Positions 25,399 through 36,788 of a DNA stretch of 64,000 nt are shown here, piece after piece. Numbering within the stretch: position 1 is the first letter of the stretch; the number at the start of each line of letters is the position of its first letter. The translations under genes and the position numbers were made by a program. The DNA comes from Leucaena leucocephala (lineage: Eukaryota > Streptophyta > Magnoliopsida > Fabales > Fabaceae), in contig CM073535.1 in the NCBI GenBank assembly GCA_037074615.1, positions 7,727,001-7,791,000 of the forward strand, read 5' to 3'. Under the pieces are notes generated by a model that was given only the letters and a program-made list of their open reading frames with translations, was not told where the DNA came from and did no database searches.

Positions 25399-25587
25399 AC
25401 CAATGAAAATTAATCCGAGTAGTAACTAGTTTGATATTGTTTAAGCAAAACTTCAAATTCGAGTTTTAACGTATGCAAAATATTTTCATTGGAAGACTCA
25501 CCCACTATAACCAGATGCACGATACGGGTTTCAGATCCGGATATAATCAAGACAAAGTTCTAATAAACTGGGTGGGTAACAAAAAAA
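25399..25587 (+). mobile_element. SINE-like retroelement with 16-bp target-site duplication
   Basis: This 189-bp insert is flanked by perfect 16-bp repeats (25383-25398 and 25588-25603, 'aactttggatctaaga'). It carries a tRNA-like head ('taatccgagtagtaac', 'aaattcgagttttaac'), the family block 'gactcacccactataacc' and an A-rich 3' tail. It is the cleanest copy for defining the family. Confidence 0.85.
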
Positions 25588-25603
25588 AACTTTGGATCTA
25601 AGA

Positions 25604-27180
25604 GATGAAAGTTATTATCATAACTTGTGAATTGGTATTGAGATTTCATTTGAGTAATTTCATTTAAGAGAGGCTACATTTCAAAATACAAGTAAAATAT
25701 TATGAACTCCACATTTCTCAATTCCCTAATTTCATTCAACAATCTCTCAATTATGCCAAGCATCATAAAAATGTTAAATAAATATTGTATATTATTTGAC
25801 TATCCTTTGTTTTGGCTATCATTAATTCTTCTAATTTCATGTACAGAGAAATCATTTTCAACTGATGTCATAAATAATAAGTTTAGGAATAAGATTGAAG
25901 ATGAGTTTCCATGCAAATTGCATGATTATATATGGAGAGAAGAGATTACTAACAAAACACAAATATTGATGAATTTTGCTTTATTTAAAAAATTGCTCAT
26001 GTTCGATAAATTAAAAACAAAAGTATATGGCATATTTTAATCATATGTATTAATTAACATGTTAATTTAATGTTCCATATCCCAAGTATTCACTTCTATA
26101 TCTGTTACCATGACAGGAAGCTGATATGCTCATATTTTCATCAACAACACAAATGACTTCAACTAAATATCAAGTTATCTATTCCTACAATAAGCTTTAT
26201 CGATTAGATAGAGCCAGTTACATAGATCGTACATTATTATTGTACCCTATCAACAACCAAATCTTCAATTTCCTACAAAATAAAACATTTTGCAAATTAC
26301 AGAATTGCTATAACCTCCTATGCTTACAAGCCAAGCAAATAGCCGAACAGGTTCTTCGTACTGCTTCATTGAACATTGGGGTTGTTTAACATAAACTAGC
26401 AATCTATCAATATAATATTCTAATATGGCCATAAATGAAAGACAGCTTAAACTTTCATAAATAAGCTAAACTGGCTAACCTGGTCGATCAAGCTACATGG
26501 AACCAAGATAGTGAAAAAAAATTTCTTTATATTCATGCCAAGTTTGCTTGTCCCATCCCAAGAGCAACCGTAGGTAATTTCATCACTCCTTGAATGAGGA
26601 AAGGCCAACCTGAAATTTAATGTAAGAAAATCAATTATGTAAATAAAGTCCATGTGTTGCATTTAGTCTGAAAATCAAAGGCGGGAAAAAATTAAAAATA
26701 TGTGCAATCATATAAGTCAAACAAAAATTACTCCCCATAGAATTGCACCGAAACATGCCTTATTACAACTGAATAGAATTCGCCATAAATTAACCACTTA
26801 CTACAGCTCGGAAAGGCCTGCTTCGGTCGTTTTATAAATCTTGATTCTTGCCTCTATTCCTATTGCTTTGCCCCTTGGACTAAAATGTTAAAATATAAAC
26901 CTACATCCATTGCTTTGCCCCTTGGACTTCCGGAAAATGCAGCCATGTTTGACAGTTCATTCAGTTCAGAATTCAAAATTTCAAAGCGCAAGCTTAATTA
27001 AAAATTCCCCACAAATATTTGTTTCAATGGATCGAACTAACAGTAAAGGGTAACCATTAACTAGCCTAACCTTGTATTACCAAAATTCGTGCAAGACCGA
27101 CTTCAAAAAGAATTTTCAAGGTAAAACAATCGATTTCTGCGGATGATGACAGCTATAACTAATAACTTAATTCATATATC
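25604..27180. other. Intergenic, unrecognised open frames
   Basis: A plus-strand frame of 112 codons (25702-26040) and another of 87 (26126-26389) show no motif I recognise and have AT-driven composition. Part of a decayed transposase is possible but unsupported. Nothing else is seen here. Confidence 0.3.
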
Positions 27181-27450
27181 TTAGTCTCTATTATATTCAT
27201 GGATAAACTCTTCAGGCCAAGAAGAAAACACGTCATGTCATGCAACAATTCTGAAGAATTCATAACTCTTAGTCTCTATTATATTCAGGGATAAACTCTT
27301 CAGACCAAGAAGAAAACACGTCATGTCATGCAACAATTCTGAAGAATTCAAAACTCTTAGTCTCTATTATATTCAGGGATAAACTCTTCAGACCAAGAAG
27401 AAAACACGTCATGTCATGCAACAATTCTTAAGAATTCATAACTCTTTAGT
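27181..27450 (+). repeat. Three 88-bp tandem repeats in a chitinase promoter
   Basis: Units start at 27181, 27269 and 27357, with a fourth partial unit from about 27445. Each carries 'aacacgtcatgtcatg', containing CACGTCA (TGACGTG on the other strand, an as-1/bZIP-type ACGT core). The units differ at only a few positions, so the expansion is recent. They end just before the TATA-like box of the chitinase relic. Confidence 0.9.
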
Positions 27451-27451
27451 C

Positions 27452-27459
27452 TTTATATA
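27452..27459 (+). promoter_or_regulatory. TATA-like box of the class V chitinase relic
   Basis: The sequence TTTATATA lies 54 bp before the ATG at 27513 and right after the 88-bp repeats. The spacing suits a short 5' leader. Confidence 0.5.
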
Positions 27460-28164
27460 GAGACATCAAGAAGCTAGCCTTGCCCATCAACTCAAAACTC
27501 CACAGCCAAACCATGGCGGCAACAATAAACATTGTGAAGGTTCTTCTCATCGTAGTTCTCTTGGCAGTGACCTCCAGAAGCACGACGGCGTTATCTGATT
27601 CATCTGCAGTGGTGAAAGCTGCTTACTGGTTAGAGCAACCGATCTTCCCCGCTTCAGCCATAAACTCATCGTTGTAAACTCACATCTACTACGCTTTCCT
27701 CGTGCCATACAGCACTACATACGAATTACAAGTTTCAAATTCAACAGCCGAAAGCCTCTCGAGATTCACGAGTAGCCTCAGAACCAAAAACCCTCCTCTC
27801 CATCGGCGGAGCAAGCAGTAATCCTGCCGTGTTTGATCAAATCGCCTCTGACCGTACTTCGCGAAAAACCTTCATAAATTCCGCCATTGAGGTAGCGAGA
27901 AATTTCGGCTTCCATGGGCTTGACCTAGATCGGGAATTCCCGCGAAATTCCACAGAAATGGAAAACTTAGGCCTACTACTCCAAGGCTGGCGCAACGCAA
28001 TTCTCAACGACGCCAAAAACAGAAGCCAGCAACCGCTTCTTCTCACCGCCGCCGTGTACTTCGCCGTCGATTTCATCCTGTCCACCACCCACCGCACGTA
28101 CCTGGTGGCTTACATCATCAACAACATGGACTAGAACAATATTTTTCTTAGTTTCTCACTCCAT

Positions 28165-28320
28165 TTATTATAGTTTTGTCCGACTATATCATAATTCTAC
28201 TAGTATAGTATATAGTGGGTGAGTTGAGATTTTCTATATATATTAAAATTTAAGTTTATGATCTCATTTAAATAATATTAAATTATTTTTTATTTAAATT
28301 AATCTCATTAATTGAAGCGG
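28165..28320 (-). mobile_element. SINE-like insert 1 in the chitinase relic
   Basis: The minus strand shows the family blocks ('ctcacccactata', 'tatatatagaaaatct') in order. It separates the coding fragment ending at 28131 from 'MCYDYH' at 28327. Short 'caatat' repeats border it, which is weak as a target-site duplication. Confidence 0.55.
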
Positions 28321-28668
28321 ATCAATATAATGTGCTACGATTATCACTGGGTCAGGGAGCAACACCACTGGGCCTTTAGCTTCTTTGTTTGGCCCGAAAA
28401 CGAGCATAAACAATAAATATAGACTTCACTCATAGATCCGGGCCGAGCTTTACCCATTTAAGATTGACATGGACTTTACTCATAGATCCGGGCTGGGCTT
28501 TACCCACCCAAGATTGAGATGGGTCTACCTTTATATATGTTTTGGTACAAGGCCTACCTCTATATGGGATAACGTGGAAGATCAAGGACCCTGATGTGCA
28601 TGGAATGGGGCCCCGGCTGTTGGAAAGGTCCCTGAAAATGGTGCAATGGCTTACTTCCAAGTGAAAGA

Positions 28669-28878
28669 GTTTAATAAGCGAATAATTAATAAAAATTAAT
28701 ATAAATAATAAATTATTTATTATTATTTAAATAAAAATAAAAATTTAAATTTTGATATATCTAGAAAAGCTTTGTTAAAAGATTCATCCATTATAGTCAA
28801 ATAAACAACACGAATCGAATCCAGATATAATCAGGATAAAATTCTAATAAATTTAATTAATAACAAAAAAAAAATTTA
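28669..28878 (+). mobile_element. SINE-like insert 2 in the chitinase relic
   Basis: It sits between two GH18 fragments and is bordered by near-identical repeats: 'tttaataagcgaa' before and 'tttaacaagcgaa' after. The family 3' block ('atccagatataatc', 'aaattctaataaa', A-rich tail) is clear. The head is AT-decayed. Confidence 0.7.
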
Positions 28879-28949
28879 ACAAGCGAACAAGTGCTACGGT
28901 AGTACATGACTTGGACACGGTGTCAGTTTATTCTTATTATTATTTTTGT

Positions 28950-29148
28950 TAGAAGAAGTGGGCTAATCTATCATAAGCTAAAATAACTTAATCTATAAGG
29001 AAACAAAAGATAAATACTCTTTAACCACAATATCTCTTAAATAAATAGGGTATGAAAATAATATTTGTGTATTATTTAAACTATCTTTTATGAGGGGATT
29101 TGTCGATTGATTTTGCTCGCTCATACATTTATATTTTCAACTCCCACT
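28950..29148 (-). mobile_element. Third insert in the chitinase relic
   Basis: The 12-bp repeat 'tattcttattat' occurs at both edges (about 28931 and 29151), splitting 'DTVSVYS' from 'YYGDSWISY'. The size and T-rich left end suggest a minus-strand SINE-like element, but its sequence does not clearly match the main family here. Confidence 0.5.
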
Positions 29149-29265
29149 ATATTCTTATTATGGAGATTCTTGGATTAGTTACAATGATACACTAATTGTA
29201 ACGGCGAAGGTTGGATTTGCTCAAGCTTTTGGGCACGTGGTTTTGATGGTAACTGTGAAAATCTG

Positions 29266-32200
29266 AAGACAAGGTGAATATTTTTTCCCTTTAATAACTT
29301 TTAATTTGTAACAATTTTTTTTTATTTCTTACATGTTTAATTTTAGAAAGAAAAGATCAATAAAGATTAGGTCTAATCCTTCACAATATGATAAATTAAG
29401 GTTCAGAAAATATGTGTGTTCAGAAAAAATTTAAAAAGAAAAATAAGGTTCAACCAGTGGGTTAAAGGAAAGGTGCTTATACTTTCTAAACAAAGATTCA
29501 TTATGATGAAGGAGCTTTACTTCATTTGGGGCCTAATGCAGTTGAAATTTAGTTTAAAAATATCAAATATTCCCTCCATATTAAATATATATAAATTAGA
29601 TAACTAATTTTTTATATATTAAAAAAATTAATTAAATTAATTATTTATAAAATTAATATATCAATTTTCCTAATATTCCCATTTAATAATCATTTCTATC
29701 GGAAACTACCACGTGTATAAACCTTTTCTTAATATGTATATTAAATATTGATAGTTTAAAAATAAATTATAAATTTAAAAAATAAAATAAATTAAATTCT
29801 TATATTTAAGACTAAAAGTATAGAAGTGTATTATATAATTTTACAAAAGAGAGTAAGAGAGAAGGTCCAATGAGATCTAAATTCTTATATTTGAATTAAT
29901 AAAGCTTTTAGTTACTAAGATTTCTCTTAATTATTGATTAACTAAGTCATAACAATTCAATTTTTATAATTTAGTTAGTTAAGAAATTATAATAATTAAT
30001 TTTTTTAAGTAAAAAAATATAAACATTGATTTGTTCTAGGTTGTTTTGAATCAAAAATTAGGGTAATAATTAAAAAGAAATTTAAATATCAAAAGTTATA
30101 TTTTTCAAATAAAAATAGTGCAACTTAATCTAGATTTAATGCAAAATATAAGTGGCCACCACGTATACTTTCAACTAATACACCATTTTATTTATTTAAT
30201 TAATTCAACAAAGAAACCATTTGATGCTTAACTTTATATTTTGCAGTGCCAACACTCATGCTAACAGTTCTCCCTCTAATCACTCATCCTCTATATATTT
30301 AACTAATGAAAGATTAAAATATATAACTATTTAAAGTATATTCGATCATTTAAGAGTATCACTTTATTATGATTCTAATTACAATATTTGAAGGGATATC
30401 TTAACTCTTTAATATTTAGGTTAACTCCTAAAGGTAATTGAGAGCTCGCCTTACCTGATATTGGTATTGTCTATGAGAAAGAGAGATTTCATCCTGCCTT
30501 TAAATTGTATGTGGGTCCAATAATTTTTCAAAAAATTTTGCACCAAAAACAATTCTCCCTCTAATCATAAATATAAGAGTTTGATAGAAGTTTAATTAAT
30601 CTTAAATATAAAATTATATTTTAATTTATCTCATAAATTTATAATTATAACTTTTTTCTATAAAGTATATTATATAATTGTTCATATGAAGAGCTCAACG
30701 AGTAATTCCAAAGCACATAAACAAAATTGATATTTTAAAAAAATTAATATAAGTTTATTATAAATAATTAAATTAATTTCTATAATCTATCTAAATTAGT
30801 TAAGTAGATCTTATATTAAAACTTAATCTATCTTATTTATAATTTTTAATATAATTTATTCAATAATTGAGCTGATTTCAAAATTATTGATTTTCATTTA
30901 TATGCAGCTTCGGAGTCTTGGATGGCGGGATAAATGCGAGCGGATCAATGGCTGACTTACATTAATACTGTTGCTTTTATTTAATTCATTTTGAGAAGAA
31001 AAAAGATATTGAACGAGAATTTGGTAAATGTAGAAATTAGAATGTTGTTAACGTGAGCGATCTCTCTCCATTTTTTTTAAAAAATTTAATTTCTACATTC
31101 TTTTCAAGCTTTGCTCCATTTTCTGACGCCATGGTAGTATAAGTTGCTCAGTTGCTTAAATTTTGTTTAATCACCTACAAAAAAATAAATAAATTTTGTT
31201 CCAAAACTCCCTCTAGTTCTACTTGGATAAAAGTATGATGTACATAGGAGCTAGATGTTTGTAGTTTTACTTGGACGGTTGTCTAAAAATCCACAATTCT
31301 TTCATGAATACATGGAAAAAGTAAATAACAAGTTCATCTTTGGCTTGATACAAAAATTGTTCATTGATAACATTAATCAATTGTAAATCTCATTAGAAAA
31401 AGTAATACTCCAATCTAATCTTTAATATATTACATATTTTATTAATTTGATTAAATTAAATTAATTAATATGATATATTTTTTTCTAAAATATACCTTAA
31501 TCTTTTTTAACTTTCTATCCTTCTCTTATTTATTTATTATTAAAAAAATATTAATAGAAATAATTTTAAAAAAAATATAAAAAATAAAGACTAAAATTAA
31601 GTCAATTAAATTTCCTACAAGAGAGTCACGAGAAATCATAAATCAAAGGATATGGAATCCAAAAACCATATGGCAATGATATAGATGCCAACAAAGATTC
31701 TCTACAGTACAAAATGGAATATAGAATGATAACCAGTGCCAAAGTTACCAAAATGCCACACAATAATACAGAATACTCTCTTCTGCCTTTAACCAACAAC
31801 GTATCTATGAAACAATCCCAAGATCATTGGATCTTGTCGGGAAACAAATGACACAAACACATCAGTGTAAAGGTGGTCCATTAATTTGATCTACAATTTA
31901 TCAAACAAAATTATGACATTGCCATAATGAATCCTGATTAAAATTAATGTATGCATCCCAAGATGAAGTCCTAGAAAGCAACTTTGGGGAGCTACAAAAG
32001 ACATGGAACAAACGCTTCCCAAAAGAAAATGAAATTGGTATGTAGCAGAATGTAAGCCGTCATAATTAGGAATATAAAATGAAAGAATAGTGAGAGCTTA
32101 TGGCTTCTAGTAACCTTGCTGGCCAACCATGCCCTCAAGGAAGAGTTCTTTTGCATAGCTCATAGAAGGGAAGGAAGGAGAAAAAGAAAGATATTTGAAC

Positions 32201-33060
32201 CTCAAAAAAAAAAAAAAGAAGAAGAAGAAAGATCGTGATAAGTTGTAAAACTTCACAAAGGAAAAACCTTTCATCCTAATGGTGTTTTTATGTTACAGAA
32301 CACTCCAAATATGTAGATGATCACGATGTCCACTGGATGGAAATAAAACAAATTTAGGAGCAGGTATTTGGTATTTTCATCTTAATATATGATGCTACGA
32401 TGCCTTGTAAATATCTTTAGTATATTAAGTTTACACAAATTTTGGTCATTTTAGGGGGCAAAATAATCTAAATTTTTATTAAATTATAGAGAACGATATT
32501 TTAGAAAGAAATTAAATAGACTAAAACCTATAACTTAAAACTTGATAAAATAAAAGTAAATTTGAGAGACCAAATATTATATTAATCCTAAAATCTAAAG
32601 TAATTATAGAAGTGATTGAGAAATCATGCTACTCCTTACAAAATATAGATTGCAATTCAAGGCCATCCCTGTAGAAAGCATTAGGTGCGGCACATTTTCG
32701 CAATGATGTTTTGAGGCATAAAATTCTAATTCTAATTTTTATGTTGTCTACAAAATATTCATAACAAAACACTTCAGATCTCAACATATATATTGAATAT
32801 ATATGGAGAGGAATGAAGTGTGCATATGATCATTTTTGAAGCATTCAAGAAGAAGAAGAGAAATACACAACCTACATTTAAAGATTTATAATACACACAC
32901 GACAAATGCCAGGAAATATAGGCATATGCTAAACCGGCATCATTCATTATCTATTGCAGTTAGAACATATCTTGAACACTGAGGTCATTTTAGAAATTCC
33001 TAATGGCAGATAGTTTCAAATGAGAAGGCAGTCTAAACCCTGGTTGAGATGCTTTTCACT
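29266..33060. other. Long AT-rich intergenic region
   Basis: No gene is supported. Stowaway-like segments lie at about 29570-29825 ('tattccctccatattaaata' start) and about 31405-31612. The segment 31620-32360 is less AT-biased. On its minus strand a short frame near 32110-32165 ends '...ELFLEGMVGQQGY', which could be a last exon linked to the dsRBD-like exon, but the phases do not match. Confidence 0.35.
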
Positions 33061-33063
33061 TAC

Positions 33064-33219
33064 CATCAAGCAAGTAACCTTCCTTCTCCAGGTAACAAAA
33101 TGCCCCCTCAGATGCGGACTTTGCTGCTTCTTTCTTCTTTGATCGAGGAGCTCCAACACACTCCAAAATCATATTTGAAGCCTCTTCTATCTCTAAAGTC
33201 TCCTTGCAAGTAAATCTTA
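33064..33219 (-). CDS. Isolated dsRNA-binding-domain-like exon
   Basis: A minus-strand block with an acceptor (tctttag) and a strong donor (gtaagt) encodes 51 residues without a stop. Its second half, 'APRSKKKAAKSASEGAFCYL', has the basic SKKxA and alanine-rich helix typical of the C-terminal part of a dsRNA-binding domain. No neighbouring exon could be placed on either side. It is either part of a gene whose other exons I cannot recognise or a relic left by duplication. Confidence 0.35.
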
Positions 33220-33633
33220 CTAAAGACAAAACAAAATCAAATATAGAAGAGTACAGAGAACAAAAAGGATCTAAATTTTTATGAAGAATGAGAACACATT
33301 ATGGTAAAAATGTCTCCATGGCAAAAAGTTATTTTCATCTCAACATTTTCAACGAATTTAATAGGCAATCATAATATGGAAGAAAATACTCTAGCCAATT
33401 TCGAAACTTCCACATCAAAAAGGAAATCAAGCATGGTGATCATAGAAGAACCCGAATAACAGAAAAATTCCAAAGTTACTAGTTTTTCCTGATGTGATTT
33501 AAGGATGACAGAAAGATAGACACCTCAGGCAGAAAAGGATAAAATATGTGAATACACTGATATAATATAATTATTTTCCTAAAAAATGCTCTCTTTGTGG
33601 GACCAAGTCGCTACTTTTTGGAACTTTTTTTTG

Positions 33634-33800
33634 TTGCACATCCGGTTCACTGGAGTTTTGCTCGACTACATTCAGATCCGACCCGCGTCTCGCACCTAGT
33701 TATGGTGAACAGAGATTTTTTGTATATGCCAATATTCAAACTCAAGACTTCGTTTAAACAATACTAAATTACTTATCACTCGAACTAACCTCTGTTGGTT
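33634..33800 (-). mobile_element. SINE-like retroelement
   Basis: The minus strand reads head ('gttagttcgagtgataag', 'cttgagtttgaat'), middle and A-rich tail as in the copy at 25399. 'gaacttt' occurs at both ends (about 33620 and 33809), a likely short target-site duplication. Confidence 0.65.
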
Positions 33801-34612
33801 AATATTTAGAACTTTGATTAGAAGAAAAACAATCTCATGAAATATCGAAAACATTTGGGCCAGTCCTTGAGGGGTCAGACTGAAAAGGCCCTTCCAGGTT
33901 TTCTAAACTCAATCTAGTCCTAACTGGTCAAAATGAAACTTTCATATATATAATATTTTTTAAAATTAATTTTTTATATAAAAATTAAAATGACATTCTT
34001 TTTTAACGTACTTGCCAAAAATAGCCAAGTAACATACTATGTTTTTTAACTTTAAAATCTACACAAAAACAAATAAACTTTATCTCGAATCAAAATCTAT
34101 ACAAATTTATAAAATTCTAATTATCAACATCAATTCATAACCAAAACTAATCATTTAATGTTTGAATTTTCATCATTTAAATTCTACTAAAGTTATTCCT
34201 ACTATAATTCATATATTCCCCAAATGTAATATTTATATTTTTATCCTTTATATCAAATATTCACCAAATACAAAAGAAAAGAAAAACATAAAGTAAAACG
34301 GGCCTTATAGGGCCTGGCCAAAAGGCCCAATACTTCAAGTTATCTATGAGATGCATTTGGGTGTCTTCTCTTATGAATCTGACAGTTGTATTTTGCCTGT
34401 ATTTTGTGGTTTCATGGGTGTGGGTGTGCAGTCTAAGGGCTGGAAACCAAAGTAAAAATCTTTGGAGGAAGTTCTTAAATCAACCTTTAAGGGAGAAGGA
34501 AAACTTCTTGGCTATGATGAAACACCCATTGATATAACTGAAGCTAGTATCGTTGAGCCTATAGTGGTTAAGGGAGACCAATGCAGCAGTTTTGATCCAG
34601 AAATTTTTCATA
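33801..34612. other. Intergenic with an unidentified plus-strand frame
   Basis: At about 34445-34620 one frame reads 'GEGKLLGYDETPIDITEA' and on to a stop in the copia region, with codon use less AT-biased than its surroundings. It looks like a gene fragment but I do not recognise the family. Nothing else is seen. Confidence 0.3.
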
Positions 34613-35690
34613 TTAAATAAGGTAACTGTTCATGAAAGCTGACATCAGCAGTAACAAAGAGACTACAGGTAAAATGATCATAGTATTTGTAGCCTTTTTG
34701 AGAACCCAAGTAACCCAAGAAAATACATAGTACATCTTTGGGATCAAAAGTTTAGGGGTGATGGATGTGGATGTACGAATTGCAGCAAAAAAACTTTTAA
34801 CTTTAAGAGTATTTTCAAGGAATAGAAGGTGGTAGAGTTGGTGGAGCACTTGTAAAGGTGATTTATATGAAAGGGGTTTACTCAATAGTGGATTAATGAG
34901 GAAGGTAGTTGTGAGCTCATCATCATCCCAATAGAATTTGTAGACATTAGAGGTGAAAAGAAAAGCACGGGTTGTTTCCATTATGTGTTTATTTTTACAT
35001 TTAGTAATACTATTTTGTTAGGGTGTATTGATACAAGTACTTTTGTGTAGAATACCACATATGGTTAAAAATGTAGCTAATGATTGGTTAAAATATGTAG
35101 TGCCACTTTCGGCATGTAGAGTCTTAATTTTAGTTTATAATTGAGTTTCAATCATGTTGTAACAAGTATGAAATGTAGAATAAACTTTAATTTTAGTTTT
35201 TAATAGAAGCACCCAAGTAACACATGTGTGATTGTCAATGAAAGTGATAAACCATTTTGACTTGGTATAATTTAGGGTACGAAAGCGTCCCTATAAATCA
35301 CTATAAATGGTCATAAAAGGTGTGGAAGCATAATGCGGTAAACTAGGAAATGAAACATGATGATATTTAGCTAATTCGCATGGATTACAATAAAATTTGT
35401 TATTTTTATTAGAAATAAGTGAAGGAAACATTTGAGACATGTATTGAAAGTTTGGATAGCCTAACCACTTGTACCATAAGTCCAAATTACTAGTCCTAGG
35501 GAGATACACTCTAACAAGATGCAAAAGTTTTTTCTGCACACTCATCCAAGTAGTAAAGCCTATCGAACTCCTTAACATTGCCAATCTTCGTCCTCATAAG
35601 CAAGTCCTAGAAAACACAGTGAGTGGTAAAAAAATCAACATGACATCTTGCAGACATGCCGTGATTATAGGAATAGATAAATTATAGGGA
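34613..35690 (-). mobile_element. Ty1/copia fragment, minus strand
   Basis: The frame 35291-35584 carries the GAG-pre-integrase block 'LDLWYKWLGYPNFQYMSQMF' with the Cys-x2-Cys 'CNPCELAKYH'. The frame 34613-34981 resembles the integrase C-terminal part ('TTFLINPLLSKPL'). Multiple frame breaks show it is inactive. Confidence 0.8.
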
Positions 35691-35699
35691 TTAGGAGTA

Positions 35700-36788
35700 T
35701 AACATTTTGATTTCATTATTCTTTGTAAATCCCAGATATCAAGCTTACCTCATTCCTTCTATTTGTATATATTATACCTTGCACAGACTGAAATACAATA
35801 CAACTGAGTTCTCTACTATAAGAACTTGTTCATGGTATAAGAGCTCGACCGAGAGTCATCATAATTATGAATAATGGCATCACACAATGAACCGAAGGGA
35901 GTCCCTAAGAATGGGTCCTCTAAAATCGCTAACGTCGAAGGGTTGACGGCTTTACTTGTGTCAGAGAAGCTCACCAGCGACAATTACAAAGAGTGGGCCC
36001 AGTCGATGAAGCTGGCTATTGACGAACAGGACAAACTCAAGTACATCACTTCTAATGCCCCTATCTTCGGCGACGCTCAGACATAGAGAAAATAATAGTC
36101 AGATAACTCAGTGGTATCATCATGGCAATTTAATGCCATGGCTCCAAGAATTGAAAAAAAGGCTACATGTTTTTACCCTCTACCAAAGCCATCTAGGATA
36201 CGGTCCGTGACTCCTATGGGAACAAAGTGAACGCATTTGTCATCTTTGATGTTTTCTTAAAACTATGGTAGGCAAAACAAAGGCCACGATCACTTAATGA
36301 GTATTGGCTAGAGAAAATGGCACTCTGGCAAGAGCTAGATCAACTTAGAGATCGGGTCTGGAAGTGCATCGATGATGTGACTAAAAGCAAGCACGAACTA
36401 GAGGAGGAATGACTGTACAAGTTACTTACTGGATTAAATCTTGTATGCGATGATGTTAGGGGTCAGATTCTTATTCGTGAGCCCTTCCTGTCTATCCATG
36501 AGGCCTTTATTGTTCTAAGGTATGAAGAGTCTCAATGTAAGGTCATGCTCCCAGACACTCCTCACGTGAACACCGATGCTCCTCACATAAACCAGGTCAA
36601 GTCCTTTACTCTAGCTACCTAAGCCACTAATCAACGCAATGTAGACAATCCATTTTGTGAACATTGCAAGAAAGTGGGCATACAAAGGATACCTATTGGG
36701 ATATCCATGGAAAGTTGCTTGATTGAAAACCTAAGAAAGGTAAGTCGAGGGGACAAATGGCTGACGTCTCTAAACAAGATGACATGCC
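35700..36788 (+). mobile_element. Ty1/copia gag region with PBS, plus strand
   Basis: The end of an LTR is followed by a primer-binding-site-like 'tggtataagagct' (35833-35845). A gag frame begins at 35874 (MASHNEPKGV, 'LTSDNYKEWAQSMKLA') and continues with frame breaks through 'ALWQELDQL' and 'GLNLVCDDVRG' to a zinc-knuckle-like 'CEHCKK' near 36658. It stops at about 36788, where another LTR begins. Confidence 0.8.

Larger units (their letters stand above)
27513..29265 (+). pseudogene. Class V chitinase (GH18) pseudogene, no kinase
   Basis: The relic starts with a good signal peptide (MAATINIVKVLLIVVLLAV) and the family start 'AAYWLEQPIFPASAINSSL', then a nonsense TAA at 27675. A frame change near 27790 restores 'FDQIASDRTSRKTF' and 'GFHGLDLDREFP', which unlike the receptor kinases keeps the catalytic Glu. 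A TAG at about 28132 replaces the expected Trp. Later fragments are out of frame and separated by inserts: 'MCYDYH' at about 28327, 'GLPLYG'-like 'GLPLYGITWKIKDPD' at about 28555, 'SATVVHDLDTVS' at about 28890 and 'DSWISYNDT' near 29165. Together they cover most of a GH18 domain, so this was an ordinary secreted chitinase, now dead. A 50-bp tandem duplication lies at 28423-28522. Confidence 0.85.

Noticed and set aside
27181..27450. 88-bp repeats as a CRISPR-like array
   Set aside because: They are head-to-tail repeats without unique spacers in a plant genome, so a promoter tandem repeat is the better reading.
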